Below are positions 6,701 through 13,089 of a DNA stretch of 13,089 nucleotides, piece by piece. The notes under the pieces were generated by a model. It ran no database searches. It saw nothing but the letters and a program-made list of their open reading frames with translations, and had not been told where the DNA came from. The position numbers were made by a program, and so were the translations under genes. Every line of letters starts with the position of its first letter. The first letter of the stretch is position 1. The DNA comes from Cellvibrionaceae bacterium (lineage in GTDB: Bacteria > Pseudomonadota > Gammaproteobacteria > Pseudomonadales > Cellvibrionaceae), in the NCBI GenBank assembly GCA_021151695.1, contig JAGKWU010000032.1:1-13089 (forward strand), written 5' to 3'.

Positions 6701-7921
6701 TACAGCTTCTTCGCGCTCAACCATTTTCTTGGCGGCTTTGATAGTGGTCGCCAAACCGCGCAGTTCCAACTTGCTGAAAATGAAGGGCTTGAACAATTCC
6801 AGAGCCATTTTCTTCGGCAGACCGCACTGGTGCAGACGCAGGGTTGGACCTACCACGATCACCGAACGACCGGAGTAATCCACACGCTTACCGAGCAGGT
6901 TCTGACGGAAACGACCTTGCTTACCTTTGATCATGTCGGCCAAAGATTTCAATGGACGCTTATTGGAACCAGTGATCGCACGACCGCGACGGCCGTTGTC
7001 GAGCAACGCATCCACAGACTCTTGCAACATACGCTTTTCGTTGCGCACGATGATGTCTGGAGCACTCAAGTCCAACAGACGCTTCAAGCGGTTGTTACGG
7101 TTGATCACACGACGGTACAAGTCGTTCAGGTCGGAAGTCGCAAAGCGACCGCCGTCCAGCGGAACCAGAGGACGCAGATCAGGCGGCAACACTGGCAGCA
7201 CTTCCATCACCATCCACTCAGGCTTGTTGCCAGAGAAGTGGAAAGCCTCCAACAGCTTCAAGCGCTTGGAGTACTTCTTGATTTTGGTTTCGCTGGTGGT
7301 GTTAGGAATTTCTTCACGCAGACGTTGAACTTCGTTTTCCAGGTCGATAGAACGCATTAACGCCTGGATAGCTTCGGCACCCATCTTGGCTTCGAACTCG
7401 TCACCGAATTCTTCCATAGCGTCGAAGTATTGTTCGTCAGTCAGCAGCTGGCCACGCTCCAGGCTAGTCATGCCTGGCTCGGTCACTACGTAGCTTTCAA
7501 AGTAGAGCACGCGCTCGATATCGCGCAGGGTCATGTCCAACAGCAAGCCGATACGGCTCGGCAGTGATTTCAGGAACCAAATGTGTGCAACCGGGCTCGC
7601 CAATTCGATGTGGCCCATGCGCTCACGGCGAACTTTCGCCAGGGTAACTTCCACGCCGCACTTTTCGCAGATGATGCCGCGGTGCTTCATGCGCTTGTAC
7701 TTACCACACAAGCATTCGTAATCTTTTACGGGGCCAAAGATCTTGGCACAGAACAGACCTTCACGCTCGGGCTTGAAGGTACGGTAGTTGATGGTTTCCG
7801 GCTTTTTAACTTCGCCAAAAGACCATGAACGAATCATTTCTGGTGATGCAAGGCTAATGCGGATTGCGTCGAACTCTTCGACTTGTCCCTGGGACTTCAA
7901 CAAATTCAATAAGTCTTTCAA
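3692..7921 (-). CDS. rpoC: DNA-directed RNA polymerase subunit beta'
   Basis: Beta' forms one jaw of the RNA polymerase core and carries the catalytic magnesium site. The 1409-residue product (E. coli 1407) shows the N-terminal zinc-binding cysteines Cys70, Cys72, Cys85 and Cys88, and the catalytic motif NADFDGDQM with Asp460, Asp462 and Asp464. The bridge-helix segment TALKTANSGYLTRRL lies near 787-800. The second zinc site is Cys814, Cys888, Cys895 and Cys898. The trigger-loop segment is near GEPGTQLTMRTFHIGG (925-939). The start is TTG (7919-7921), giving MKDLLNLLKSQGQVEEFDAI, the expected N-terminus of pseudomonad-type beta'. A Shine-Dalgarno GGAG lies 7 bases upstream. It is co-transcribed with rpoB across a 110-base spacer and followed by a strong terminator. 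No gaps or frame breaks were seen. Confidence 0.99.
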   Translation of the reverse strand: MKDLLNLLKSQGQVEEFDAIRISLASPEMIRSWSFGEVKKPETINYRTFKPEREGLFCAKIFGPVKDYECLCGKYKRMKHRGIICEKCGVEVTLAKVRRERMGHIELASPVAHIWFLKSLPSRIGLLLDMTLRDIERVLYFESYVVTEPGMTSLERGQLLTDEQYFDAMEEFGDEFEAKMGAEAIQALMRSIDLENEVQRLREEIPNTTSETKIKKYSKRLKLLEAFHFSGNKPEWMVMEVLPVLPPDLRPLVPLDGGRFATSDLNDLYRRVINRNNRLKRLLDLSAPDIIVRNEKRMLQESVDALLDNGRRGRAITGSNKRPLKSLADMIKGKQGRFRQNLLGKRVDYSGRSVIVVGPTLRLHQCGLPKKMALELFKPFIFSKLELRGLATTIKAAKKMVEREEAVVWDILDEVIREHPVLLNRAPTLHRLGIQAFEPVLIEGKAIQLHPLVCSAYNADFDGDQMAVHVPLTLEAQLEARALMMSTNNILSPASGEPIIVPSQDVVLGLYWMTRDRVNARGEGMVFADIAEVSRAYYSKQVDLQARIKVRLTETLIGAEGEKTSETKIVDTTVGRVLLWEIVPAGIPLEMINRPMVKKAISAVINYCYRVVGLKATVIFADRLMYTGYAFSTRSGSSIGVNDFTIPAAKADIIARADAEVKEIETQYASGLVTQGEKYNKVIDIWSRANDLVAKAMMEGISKEAVINKKGEEELQTSFNSVFMYADSGARGSPAQIRQLAGMRGLMARPDGSIIETPIKANFREGLNVLQYFISTHGARKGLADTALKTANSGYLTRRLVDVAQDLVVTLQDCGTDYGLTMSPVIEGGDVIESLGDRILGRVVARDVIRPGSDEILVPAGTMIDEAWVERVEAMGIDEVLVRSPITCESRNGICSMCYGRDLARGHRVNAGEAVGVIAAQSIGEPGTQLTMRTFHIGGAASRASAADSVQVKQEGNVRLLNVKVVSNPAGNLVAVSRSGELAIADGSGRERERYKIPYGALITVKDGEAVKGGQIIAKWDPHTHPIVSEVAGTVAFSGMEDGLSIRRQTDELTGLSSIEILDPAERPSAGKDLRPAVTLVDAKGKELFLANTNVPAHYMLPAKAILSINNSDIINVGDIIARIPQEGSKTRDITGGLPRVADLFEARRPKEPAILAEISGTVSFGKETKGKRRLIITPTDGQVLPDGSTHYEVLIPKHRQLTVFEGEMVAKGEVVSDGPANPHDILRLQGVEALARYITNEIQDVYRLQGVKINDKHIETIVRQMLRKVEITTMGDSSFVKGEQVELTQVLEENEKLRAEDKQPAQYERQLLGITKASLATESFISAASFQETTRVLTEAAVTGKKDSLRGLKENVVVGRLIPAGTGLAYHADRKRRREEAQAHGSDLGVSAEDVEAALTEALKSSAN

Positions 7922-7928
7922 GGCATTT

Positions 7929-7932
7929 CTCC
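7929..7932 (-). promoter_or_regulatory. Ribosome-binding site deciding the TTG start of rpoC
   Basis: The minus strand GGAG is 7 bases before TTG 7919-7921. The nearby ATG (7924-7926) is out of frame, only 2 bases from GGAG, and meets TGA after one codon, so it cannot be the rpoC start. Confidence 0.75.
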
Positions 7933-7940
7933 AATAAGCT

Positions 7941-8014
7941 CCGATGGGATCGGTAAGCGTCGTTAAATACTTATCACATATGGGCGTTAGGTATGAGGGC
8001 GACTGGCGCCCTCA
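7941..8014 (-). other. rpoB-rpoC spacer with two hairpins
   Basis: The first hairpin in transcript order is 7994-8014: TGAGGGCG / CGCCCTCA, 8 bp with a 5-base loop, 17 bases after the rpoB stop. The second is 7941-7953: CCGAT / ATCGG, 5 bp with a 3-base loop, ending 8 bases before the rpoC Shine-Dalgarno. Neither is followed by a T run, so termination is unlikely. Processing or control of rpoC translation is possible. Confidence 0.45.
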
Positions 8015-8031
8015 CAGATCTGAGCTGACGA

Positions 8032-11000
8032 TTACTCGTCCTGCTCAAGCTCCATATTGATACCCAGGGAGCGGATCTCTTTAACCAATACGTTGAAGGA
8101 TTCTGGCATGCCAGGCTCCATACGATGATCGCCATCCACAATGTTTTTGTACATTTTGGTACGACCAGCAACGTCGTCCGACTTAACAGTAAGCATTTCC
8201 TGCAGGGTATAGGCGGCACCGTAAGCTTCCAGCGCCCACACTTCCATCTCCCCGAAACGCTGACCACCGAACTGGGCTTTACCACCCAGTGGCTGCTGGG
8301 TAACCAGACTGTAAGAACCAGTGGAACGGGCGTGCATCTTGTCGTCAACCAAGTGGTTCAACTTCAACATGTACATGTAGCCCACGGTTACCGGACGGGT
8401 GAATTGGTCACCGGTACGGCCGTCAAACAATGTGGTTTGACCAGTGTCAGACAAACCGGCCAAGCGCAGCAGGGCTTTGATTTCGTGCTCTTTTGCACCA
8501 TCAAATACCGGCGTAGCCATTGGGACACCACCAACCAGGTTTTGTGCCAGGTCCAGAATCTCTTTGTCACTGAAGGACGCCAGATCTTCTTTCGCTGCTA
8601 CATCGCCAGTCTTGTTGTAAATCTCTTCCAGGAAAGTGCGGATATCGGCAATAGCGCGTTGCTCTTGCAACAGTTTGTCGATCTTCACACCCAAGCCTTT
8701 AGCCGCCATACCCAAGTGCATCTCGAGCACCTGACCCACGTTCATACGTGAAGGTACACCGAGCGGGTTGAGTACGATATCGACAGTCTCGCCGTTTTCG
8801 TCGTAAGGCATGTCTTCAACCGGCATGATTACGGAGATAACACCCTTGTTACCGTGACGGCCGGCCATCTTGTCACCGGGCTGGATACGACGCTTGATCG
8901 CCAGGTAAACCTTAACGATTTTCAGCACGCCTGGAGCCAGGTCATCACCGGTAGACAGCTTGCGCTTCTTGTCTTCAAAGCGCTCGTCGAGGATCTTGCG
9001 ACGCTCAGCCAGCTGCTCTTCCGCGCGGTCGATCTGCTCGTTCAGAGCATCTTCGTTCATACGCAGTTTGAACCACTGATCCTTCTCAAGCGTATCCAGC
9101 ATTTCGTTGGTCATTGTGTCGCCTTTCTTCAGACCCTTGCCTGAAGCAACAGTTTGACCAACCAGGGCAGCGCGCAGACGCTCAAGCGTCGCGGCTTCCA
9201 TAATGCGGTATTCTTCGTTGAGGTTCTTGCGAACTTCGTCGAGTTGCGATTTTTCGATTTCCAGGCTGCGCTGGTCTTTTTCCAGGCCATCGCGGGTAAA
9301 GACTTGCACGTCGATCACAGTACCCTTGGTGCTGGAAGGCACGCGCAGGGAAGTATCCTTAACGTCAGAAGCCTTCTCACCGAAGATGGCACGCAGCAGT
9401 TTTTCTTCCGGAGTCAGCTGGGTTTCGCCTTTCGGCGTTACCTTGCCAACCAGGATGTCGCCGCCAACCACTTCAGCACCAATGTATACAATGCCTGACT
9501 CATCCAGTTTGCCGAGGGCGCTCTCACCTACGTTGGGAATATCCGCGGTGATTTCTTCGCTACCCAGCTTGGTATCACGAGCGATACAAGTCAGCTCTTG
9601 AATGTGGATAGTGGTGAAACGGTCTTCCTGAACAACGCGCTCGGATACCAGGATCGAGTCTTCGAAGTTGTAACCGTTCCAAGGCATAAATGCGATACGC
9701 ATGTTCTGACCAAGCGCCAGCTCACCCATATCTACTGATGGACCGTCAGCCAGGATGTCGCCACGAGCAACTATGTCACCCATGTGAACAATGGGGCGCT
9801 GGTTGATACAGGTGTTCTGGTTAGAACGGGTGTATTTAGTCAGGTTGTAGATATCTACACCCGCATCACCCGCCTCCACTTCGCCATCGTGAACTTTAAT
9901 CACGATACGGCCGGCATCTACTTTATCTACCACACCGCCGCGTTTGGCCACCACGCACACGCCTGAATCGGCGGCTACGTTGCGCTCCATACCAGTACCT
10001 ACCAGCGGCTTTTGTGAGCGCAGGGTTGGTACCGCTTGACGTTGCATGTTTGAACCCATGAGCGCGCGGTTCGCGTCATCGTGCTCAAGGAATGGAATCA
10101 AAGAGGCCGCAACCGATACTACCTGGCGAGCGGACACGTCCATATATTGAACGTCGGCCGCTGGCTTCAGGGCGAATTCGTTCAGGTGACGTACCGATAC
10201 CAGTTCTTCGGTCAAATTGTTTTGTTCGTCGAGGGTCGCTGACGCCTGGGCGATTACATATTCGGATTCGTTGATCGCCGACAGGAAATCGATTTGATCG
10301 GTAGCCTTGCCGTTAATAACGCGACGATATGGACTCTCGAGGAAGCCATAGTGGTTAGTGCGAGCATAGGTAGCCAATGAGTTAATCAGACCAATGTTCG
10401 GACCTTCTGGCGTCTCAATAGGGCACACACGGCCATAGTGAGTTGGATGCACGTCGCGGACTTCGAAGCCAGCGCGCTCGCGCGTCAAACCACCGGGGCC
10501 GAGGGCAGAAACACGACGCTTGTGCGTGATTTCTGACAGCGGGTTGTTTTGGTCCATGAACTGGGACAACTGTGAAGAACCGAAGAACTCTTTCACCGCA
10601 GCCGCTACTGGTTTGGCGTTGATCAAATCCTGCGGCATCAAGCCTTCGCTTTCCGCCATGGACAGACGCTCTTTCACCGCACGCTCAACACGCACCAAAC
10701 CAACACGGAATTGGTTTTCAGCCATCTCACCTACGGAACGCACACGACGGTTACCCAAGTGATCGATATCATCCACAACGCCTTTACCGTTACGGATGGA
10801 GATCAACGTCTTCATTACGTCAACGATATCGTCGTTTGACAAAGTACCTTCGCCAGTTTCGGCTTCGCGGCCTAAACGACGATTGAACTTCATGCGACCT
10901 ACAGCAGACAGGTCATAGCGCTCTTGCGAGAAGAACAGGTTCTGGAACAGGGCTTCAGCCGACTCTTTGGTTGGCGGCTCGCCTGGGCGCATCATGCGAT

Positions 11001-12117
11001 AGATTTCCACCAGAGCTTCGAGCTGGGTGCGGGTTGGATCAACACGCAAGGTCTCGGACATAAATGGACCGCAGTCCAGTTCGTTGGTGTAGAGCGTCTC
11101 TACTTTCTCAACGCCGGCCGCTACCAGCTTGCCCAATGCATCCAGGGTGATCTCGGTGTTACATTCGAACAGTACCTCGCCGCTACGAGTGTCGATAACG
11201 TCGGTGGCCAATGAACGGCCCAGCAGGTATTCCGCTGGCACTTCCATTTTCTCAACGCCGGCTTTTTCCAACTGGCGGATATGGCGTGCGGTAATACGAC
11301 GACCTTCTTCAACGACTACATTGCCCTTGCCATCTTTGATGTCGAAAGTAGCAACGTCACCACGCAAGCGCGATGGAACCACGTCAAAAATAAATTGGCC
11401 GTTATCGCCCACAGAAAAGCTGCTGGTTTCGAAGAACATGGCCAACATTTCTTGCGAGCTAAAGCCCAAGGCACGCAACAGAATAGTGGCAGGCAACTTG
11501 CGGCGACGGTCGATACGAACGTAGAGCAAATCTTTAGGATCGAACTCAAAGTCCAACCATGAACCACGGTAAGGAATAATTCGGGCGGAATACAGCAGCT
11601 TGCCGGAAGAATGGGTCTTGCCCTTGTCGTGATCGAAGAACACACCAGGTGAACGGTGCAGCTGGGATACGATCACACGCTCGGTACCATTGATAACGAA
11701 AGTACCATTGTCGGTCATGAGCGGAATTTCGCCCATGTACACTTCTTGTTCTTTAATGTCTTTGATCGCTTTGTTGGAGGATTCGCGATCATAAATAATC
11801 AGGCGTACTTTAACGCGCAGAGGTACGGCGTAGGTCACACCACGCAAAATACATTCGTTTACATCGAATGCCGCTTTGCCGAGGTTATAGCTTACATACT
11901 CAAGGGCAGCATTACCTGAATAGCTGACGATGGGGAACACAGAACGGAATGCAGCGTGCAATCCCATATCTTCCCGCTTGCTCGTCGCAATATCTGCCTG
12001 GGTAAATTTTCTGTAGGAGTCCAGCTGAATTGCCAAAAGGTAAGGCACATCCATCACGTGCGGCAACTTGCCAAAATCCTTGCGGATACGTTTTTTCTCA
12101 GTATATGAGTAAGCCAT
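8032..12117 (-). CDS. rpoB: DNA-directed RNA polymerase subunit beta
   Basis: Beta is the second large catalytic subunit of RNA polymerase and the rifampicin target. The 1361-residue product is close to pseudomonad beta (about 1357) and longer than E. coli (1342). The N-terminus MAYSYTEKKRIRKDFGKLP is canonical. The rifampicin-binding cluster at about 513-545 contains SSQLSQFMDQNNPLSEITHK with Asp522, His532 and Ser537, equivalent to E. coli Asp516, His526 and Ser531. All are wild type, so rifampicin sensitivity is predicted. The C-terminal part holds GDKMAGRHGNKGV and the beta'-contacting region GGKAQFGGQRFGEMEVWALE, and the protein ends in an acidic ELEQDE tail. ATG 12115-12117 has GGGGA about 7 bases upstream. 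It follows rplL after a 223-base spacer with an attenuator-like hairpin and precedes rpoC by 110 bases. Confidence 0.99.
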   Translation of the reverse strand: MAYSYTEKKRIRKDFGKLPHVMDVPYLLAIQLDSYRKFTQADIATSKREDMGLHAAFRSVFPIVSYSGNAALEYVSYNLGKAAFDVNECILRGVTYAVPLRVKVRLIIYDRESSNKAIKDIKEQEVYMGEIPLMTDNGTFVINGTERVIVSQLHRSPGVFFDHDKGKTHSSGKLLYSARIIPYRGSWLDFEFDPKDLLYVRIDRRRKLPATILLRALGFSSQEMLAMFFETSSFSVGDNGQFIFDVVPSRLRGDVATFDIKDGKGNVVVEEGRRITARHIRQLEKAGVEKMEVPAEYLLGRSLATDVIDTRSGEVLFECNTEITLDALGKLVAAGVEKVETLYTNELDCGPFMSETLRVDPTRTQLEALVEIYRMMRPGEPPTKESAEALFQNLFFSQERYDLSAVGRMKFNRRLGREAETGEGTLSNDDIVDVMKTLISIRNGKGVVDDIDHLGNRRVRSVGEMAENQFRVGLVRVERAVKERLSMAESEGLMPQDLINAKPVAAAVKEFFGSSQLSQFMDQNNPLSEITHKRRVSALGPGGLTRERAGFEVRDVHPTHYGRVCPIETPEGPNIGLINSLATYARTNHYGFLESPYRRVINGKATDQIDFLSAINESEYVIAQASATLDEQNNLTEELVSVRHLNEFALKPAADVQYMDVSARQVVSVAASLIPFLEHDDANRALMGSNMQRQAVPTLRSQKPLVGTGMERNVAADSGVCVVAKRGGVVDKVDAGRIVIKVHDGEVEAGDAGVDIYNLTKYTRSNQNTCINQRPIVHMGDIVARGDILADGPSVDMGELALGQNMRIAFMPWNGYNFEDSILVSERVVQEDRFTTIHIQELTCIARDTKLGSEEITADIPNVGESALGKLDESGIVYIGAEVVGGDILVGKVTPKGETQLTPEEKLLRAIFGEKASDVKDTSLRVPSSTKGTVIDVQVFTRDGLEKDQRSLEIEKSQLDEVRKNLNEEYRIMEAATLERLRAALVGQTVASGKGLKKGDTMTNEMLDTLEKDQWFKLRMNEDALNEQIDRAEEQLAERRKILDERFEDKKRKLSTGDDLAPGVLKIVKVYLAIKRRIQPGDKMAGRHGNKGVISVIMPVEDMPYDENGETVDIVLNPLGVPSRMNVGQVLEMHLGMAAKGLGVKIDKLLQEQRAIADIRTFLEEIYNKTGDVAAKEDLASFSDKEILDLAQNLVGGVPMATPVFDGAKEHEIKALLRLAGLSDTGQTTLFDGRTGDQFTRPVTVGYMYMLKLNHLVDDKMHARSTGSYSLVTQQPLGGKAQFGGQRFGEMEVWALEAYGAAYTLQEMLTVKSDDVAGRTKMYKNIVDGDHRMEPGMPESFNVLVKEIRSLGINMELEQDE

Positions 12118-12200
12118 CTGTATTCCCCAGCTTGTTCGCGGATCGGGCTTGATCAGCCATTGAAACGACTGCTCTGTCGTCTCTACTTAAAACTCATTTC

Positions 12201-12241
12201 GTGCGGCACGGCCGCGCACATTCCCTTGCATCCCCATGCAA
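12201..12241 (-). other. Paired hairpins in the rplL-rpoB spacer downstream of the attenuator
   Basis: Bases 12226-12241 form TTGCAT / ATGCAA, 6 bp with a 4-base loop. Bases 12201-12219 form GTGCGGC against GCCG-(CG)-CAC, 7 bp with a 2-base bulge and a 3-base loop. In E. coli the same spacer holds an RNase III processing structure; function here is inferred by position only. I saw no convincing promoter in 12118-12250. Confidence 0.45.
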
Positions 12242-12265
12242 TTCAGACTCGTATTCCGAAAACGG

Positions 12266-12296
12266 AAAAAGGCTGGCAGGCAAAAGCCCACCAGCC
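12266..12296 (-). terminator. Attenuator-like hairpin between rplL and rpoB
   Basis: The arms are 12271-12281 and 12286-12296, an 11-bp RNA stem with two G-U wobbles and a 4-base loop. On the minus strand it is followed by TTTTT (12270-12266). A small hairpin TTCCG-AAAA-CGGAA (12254-12267) comes next. E. coli has a partial terminator at the same place that lowers rpoBC expression relative to the stalk proteins. The position and form match that arrangement. Confidence 0.75.
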
Positions 12297-12340
12297 CCGT
12301 GTCCAATGTTGCAAAAGGACTCGTTGGTGCATACGTAGAA

Positions 12341-12706
12341 TTATTTCACTTCTACGATAGCGCCAGCTTCTTCCAGTTTTGCTTTAGCAGCGTCAGCGTC
12401 AGCTTTAGAAACGCCTTCTTTAATTGCTTTTGGAGCAGCTTCAACCAGATCTTTGGCTTCTTTCAAGCCCAGACCAGTCAATTCGCGAACAGCCTTGATC
12501 ACGTTTACTTTCTTGTCACCAACAGATGACAGGATAACGTTGAATTCGGTTTGCTCTTCCGCGGCAGCAGCAGCTGGGCCAGCGGCAACAGCAACGGCAG
12601 CAGCAGCGCTAACACCGAATTTTTCTTCCATTGCAGAAACCAGTTCAACAACGTCTTTTACAGACATTTCTGCGATGGCATTGATGATATCTTCTAACGG
12701 CCGCAA
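12341..12706 (-). CDS. rplL: 50S ribosomal protein L7/L12 with abnormal 5' end
   Basis: L12 is the multicopy stalk protein that binds L10 and recruits the translational GTPases. The N-terminal dimerisation domain EDIINAIAEMSVKDVVELVS, the Ala/Gly-rich hinge (about 34-50) and the C-terminal factor-binding domain with KAVRELTGLGLKEAKDLVEA are all present, ending in VEVK. From Glu5 on it is a normal L12 of about 121 residues. Its start is not normal. No ATG precedes EDII; the only in-frame candidates are TTG (12704-12706) or CTG further up, before a TGA in the rplJ region. No Shine-Dalgarno is visible. The family usually begins M-x-x-x-K-E/D-x-I-I, so about five codons, the ribosome-binding site and the intergenic region seem to be missing. 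The TTG start is a best guess. The frame overlaps rplJ by about 60 bases. Confidence 0.85.
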   Translation of the reverse strand: MRPLEDIINAIAEMSVKDVVELVSAMEEKFGVSAAAAVAVAAGPAAAAAEEQTEFNVILSSVGDKKVNVIKAVRELTGLGLKEAKDLVEAAPKAIKEGVSKADADAAKAKLEEAGAIVEVK

Positions 12707-13089
12707 TACAGCGAACCAGTTTGCCAGCGGCTGCTTCTTTCATTGTACGCATCAGGCGAGCAATAGCTTCGTCGTAAGTTGGCAGAGTAGCCAGCACAGC
12801 GATGCTTACTTTTTCACCTTCAAAAGCAGCAGCTTTGAGTTCAAACTTGTCGTTTTCACGGGCGAAATCTTGCAGGATACGGGCGCCCGCACCTGGATGT
12901 TCGGTTGAGAAAGCGATCAAGGTTGGACCTACGAAACTGTCAGCGAGACATTCGTAAGCTGTGCCTTGTACAGCGCGACGGGCCAAAGTGTTGCGGACGA
13001 CTTGAATCCAAACGCCTGCTTCACGGGCCTGCTTGCGCAGAGCGGTCATTTTACCTACGGTTACGCCACGGGAATCCGCAACTACCGCA
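12645..13089 (-). CDS. rplJ: 50S ribosomal protein L10, 5' end outside window, C-terminus out of normal frame
   Basis: L10 anchors L12 dimers to 23S rRNA as the base of the ribosomal stalk and, with L12, represses its own mRNA from a leader outside this window. The reading frame is open from 13088 (AVVADSRGVTVGKMTALRKQ), so the ATG at 13047-13049 is internal Met, not the start; about 25 N-terminal residues are missing. Conserved parts are VVRNTLARRAVQGT, GPTLIAFSTEHPGAGARIL and the L12-binding C-terminal helix TLPTYDEAIARLMRTMKEA. After LVRCIAAVR (ending near 12693) the expected short tail (DxKEAA-like) and stop are absent. The frame instead runs 15 residues into rplL sequence (RYHQCHRRNVCKRRC) and stops at 12645. 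The Cys in LVRC replaces the usual Thr. The segment between FEGE and LATLP looks about three residues shorter than in E. coli, judged from memory. Confidence 0.85.
   Translation of the reverse strand, partial: AVVADSRGVTVGKMTALRKQAREAGVWIQVVRNTLARRAVQGTAYECLADSFVGPTLIAFSTEHPGAGARILQDFARENDKFELKAAAFEGEKVSIAVLATLPTYDEAIARLMRTMKEAAAGKLVRCIAAVRRYHQCHRRNVCKRRC

Noticed and set aside
6299..7360. 353-codon open frame on the plus strand opposite rpoC
   Set aside because: It lies wholly antisense to highly conserved rpoC codons. The translation is low-complexity in Gln/His/Val with no domain I recognise, and I see no promoter or ribosome-binding site. Long antisense frames are common opposite strongly biased genes.
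7924..7926. ATG as an alternative rpoC start
   Set aside because: It is out of frame with beta' and stops after one further codon; TTG 7919-7921 gives the canonical N-terminus.
8125..8751. 208-codon open frame on the plus strand opposite rpoB (and 3767-4357 opposite rpoC)
   Set aside because: Shadow frames of conserved coding sequence; no independent evidence.
12160..12360. 66-codon plus-strand frame in the rplL-rpoB spacer
   Set aside because: Covers the attenuator hairpins antisense and extends into rplL; no start signals and no recognisable protein.
12697..12708. GCGGCCG sequence at the rplJ/rplL joint resembling a NotI/EagI cloning site
   Set aside because: It is only CGGCCG within a plausible Ala-Ala-Val codon run of L10 (GCG GCC GTT), so a cloning scar is not needed to explain it.
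1..13089. A hidden accessory, defence, phage or mobile system, CRISPR repeats, tRNA or rRNA
   Set aside because: Nearly every base belongs to conserved minus-strand housekeeping genes or short structured spacers. No repeats at regular spacing, transposase motifs, terminal inverted repeats or tRNA-like folds were seen.

Overview
The window is a continuous block of housekeeping translation and transcription genes. All of them are on the minus strand, so the biological reading order runs from base 13089 down to base 1: rplJ (5' end outside the window) - rplL - rpoB - rpoC - promoter - rpsL - rpsG - fusA - tuf (3' part outside the window). This is the classical L10/L12-beta-beta' cluster followed directly by the str operon. 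The contiguous arrangement, the protein lengths (beta 1361 aa, beta' 1409 aa, EF-G 706 aa), the TTG start of rpoC and the protein sequences point to a gammaproteobacterium of the Pseudomonas/Cellvibrio type. I lean to Cellvibrionales, but that is recognition from memory, not a search.

Layout. Bases 12645-13089 hold the 3' part of rplJ, which overlaps rplL (12341-12706) in an abnormal way. A 223-base spacer with an attenuator-like hairpin leads into rpoB (8032-12117). A 110-base spacer with two hairpins leads into rpoC (3692-7921), whose start is TTG. After rpoC a strong intrinsic terminator (3571-3604) closes the rif-type operon. About 35 bases further on a near-consensus sigma70 promoter (-35 TTGACG, 17-base spacer, -10 TACAAT) with a GC-rich discriminator starts the str operon. 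Its roughly 110-base leader carries two clear hairpins before rpsL (3021-3392). The rpsL-rpsG spacer (139 bases) is packed with hairpins where E. coli has its S7 autoregulatory site. rpsG (2411-2881) is followed by a perfect 14-bp inverted repeat and then fusA (174-2294). tuf begins 32 bases after fusA with a GTG start and runs off the window edge.

The products act together. L10 and L12 form the ribosomal stalk that recruits EF-G and EF-Tu. S12 and S7 belong to the 30S decoding and head regions. Beta and beta' form the catalytic core of RNA polymerase. Clustering lets ribosome and polymerase output be adjusted together by the promoter, the attenuator and ribosomal-protein feedback.

I found no mobile element, CRISPR, tRNA/rRNA, defence module or hidden accessory system. 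The one real anomaly is the rplJ/rplL junction near 12693-12697. There the rplJ stop codon, the intergenic region, the rplL ribosome-binding site and the rplL start appear to be missing, so the two reading frames run into each other. It looks like a small deletion or an assembly error, less likely a real overlapping-gene design. The other observations concern RNA structure between the genes.
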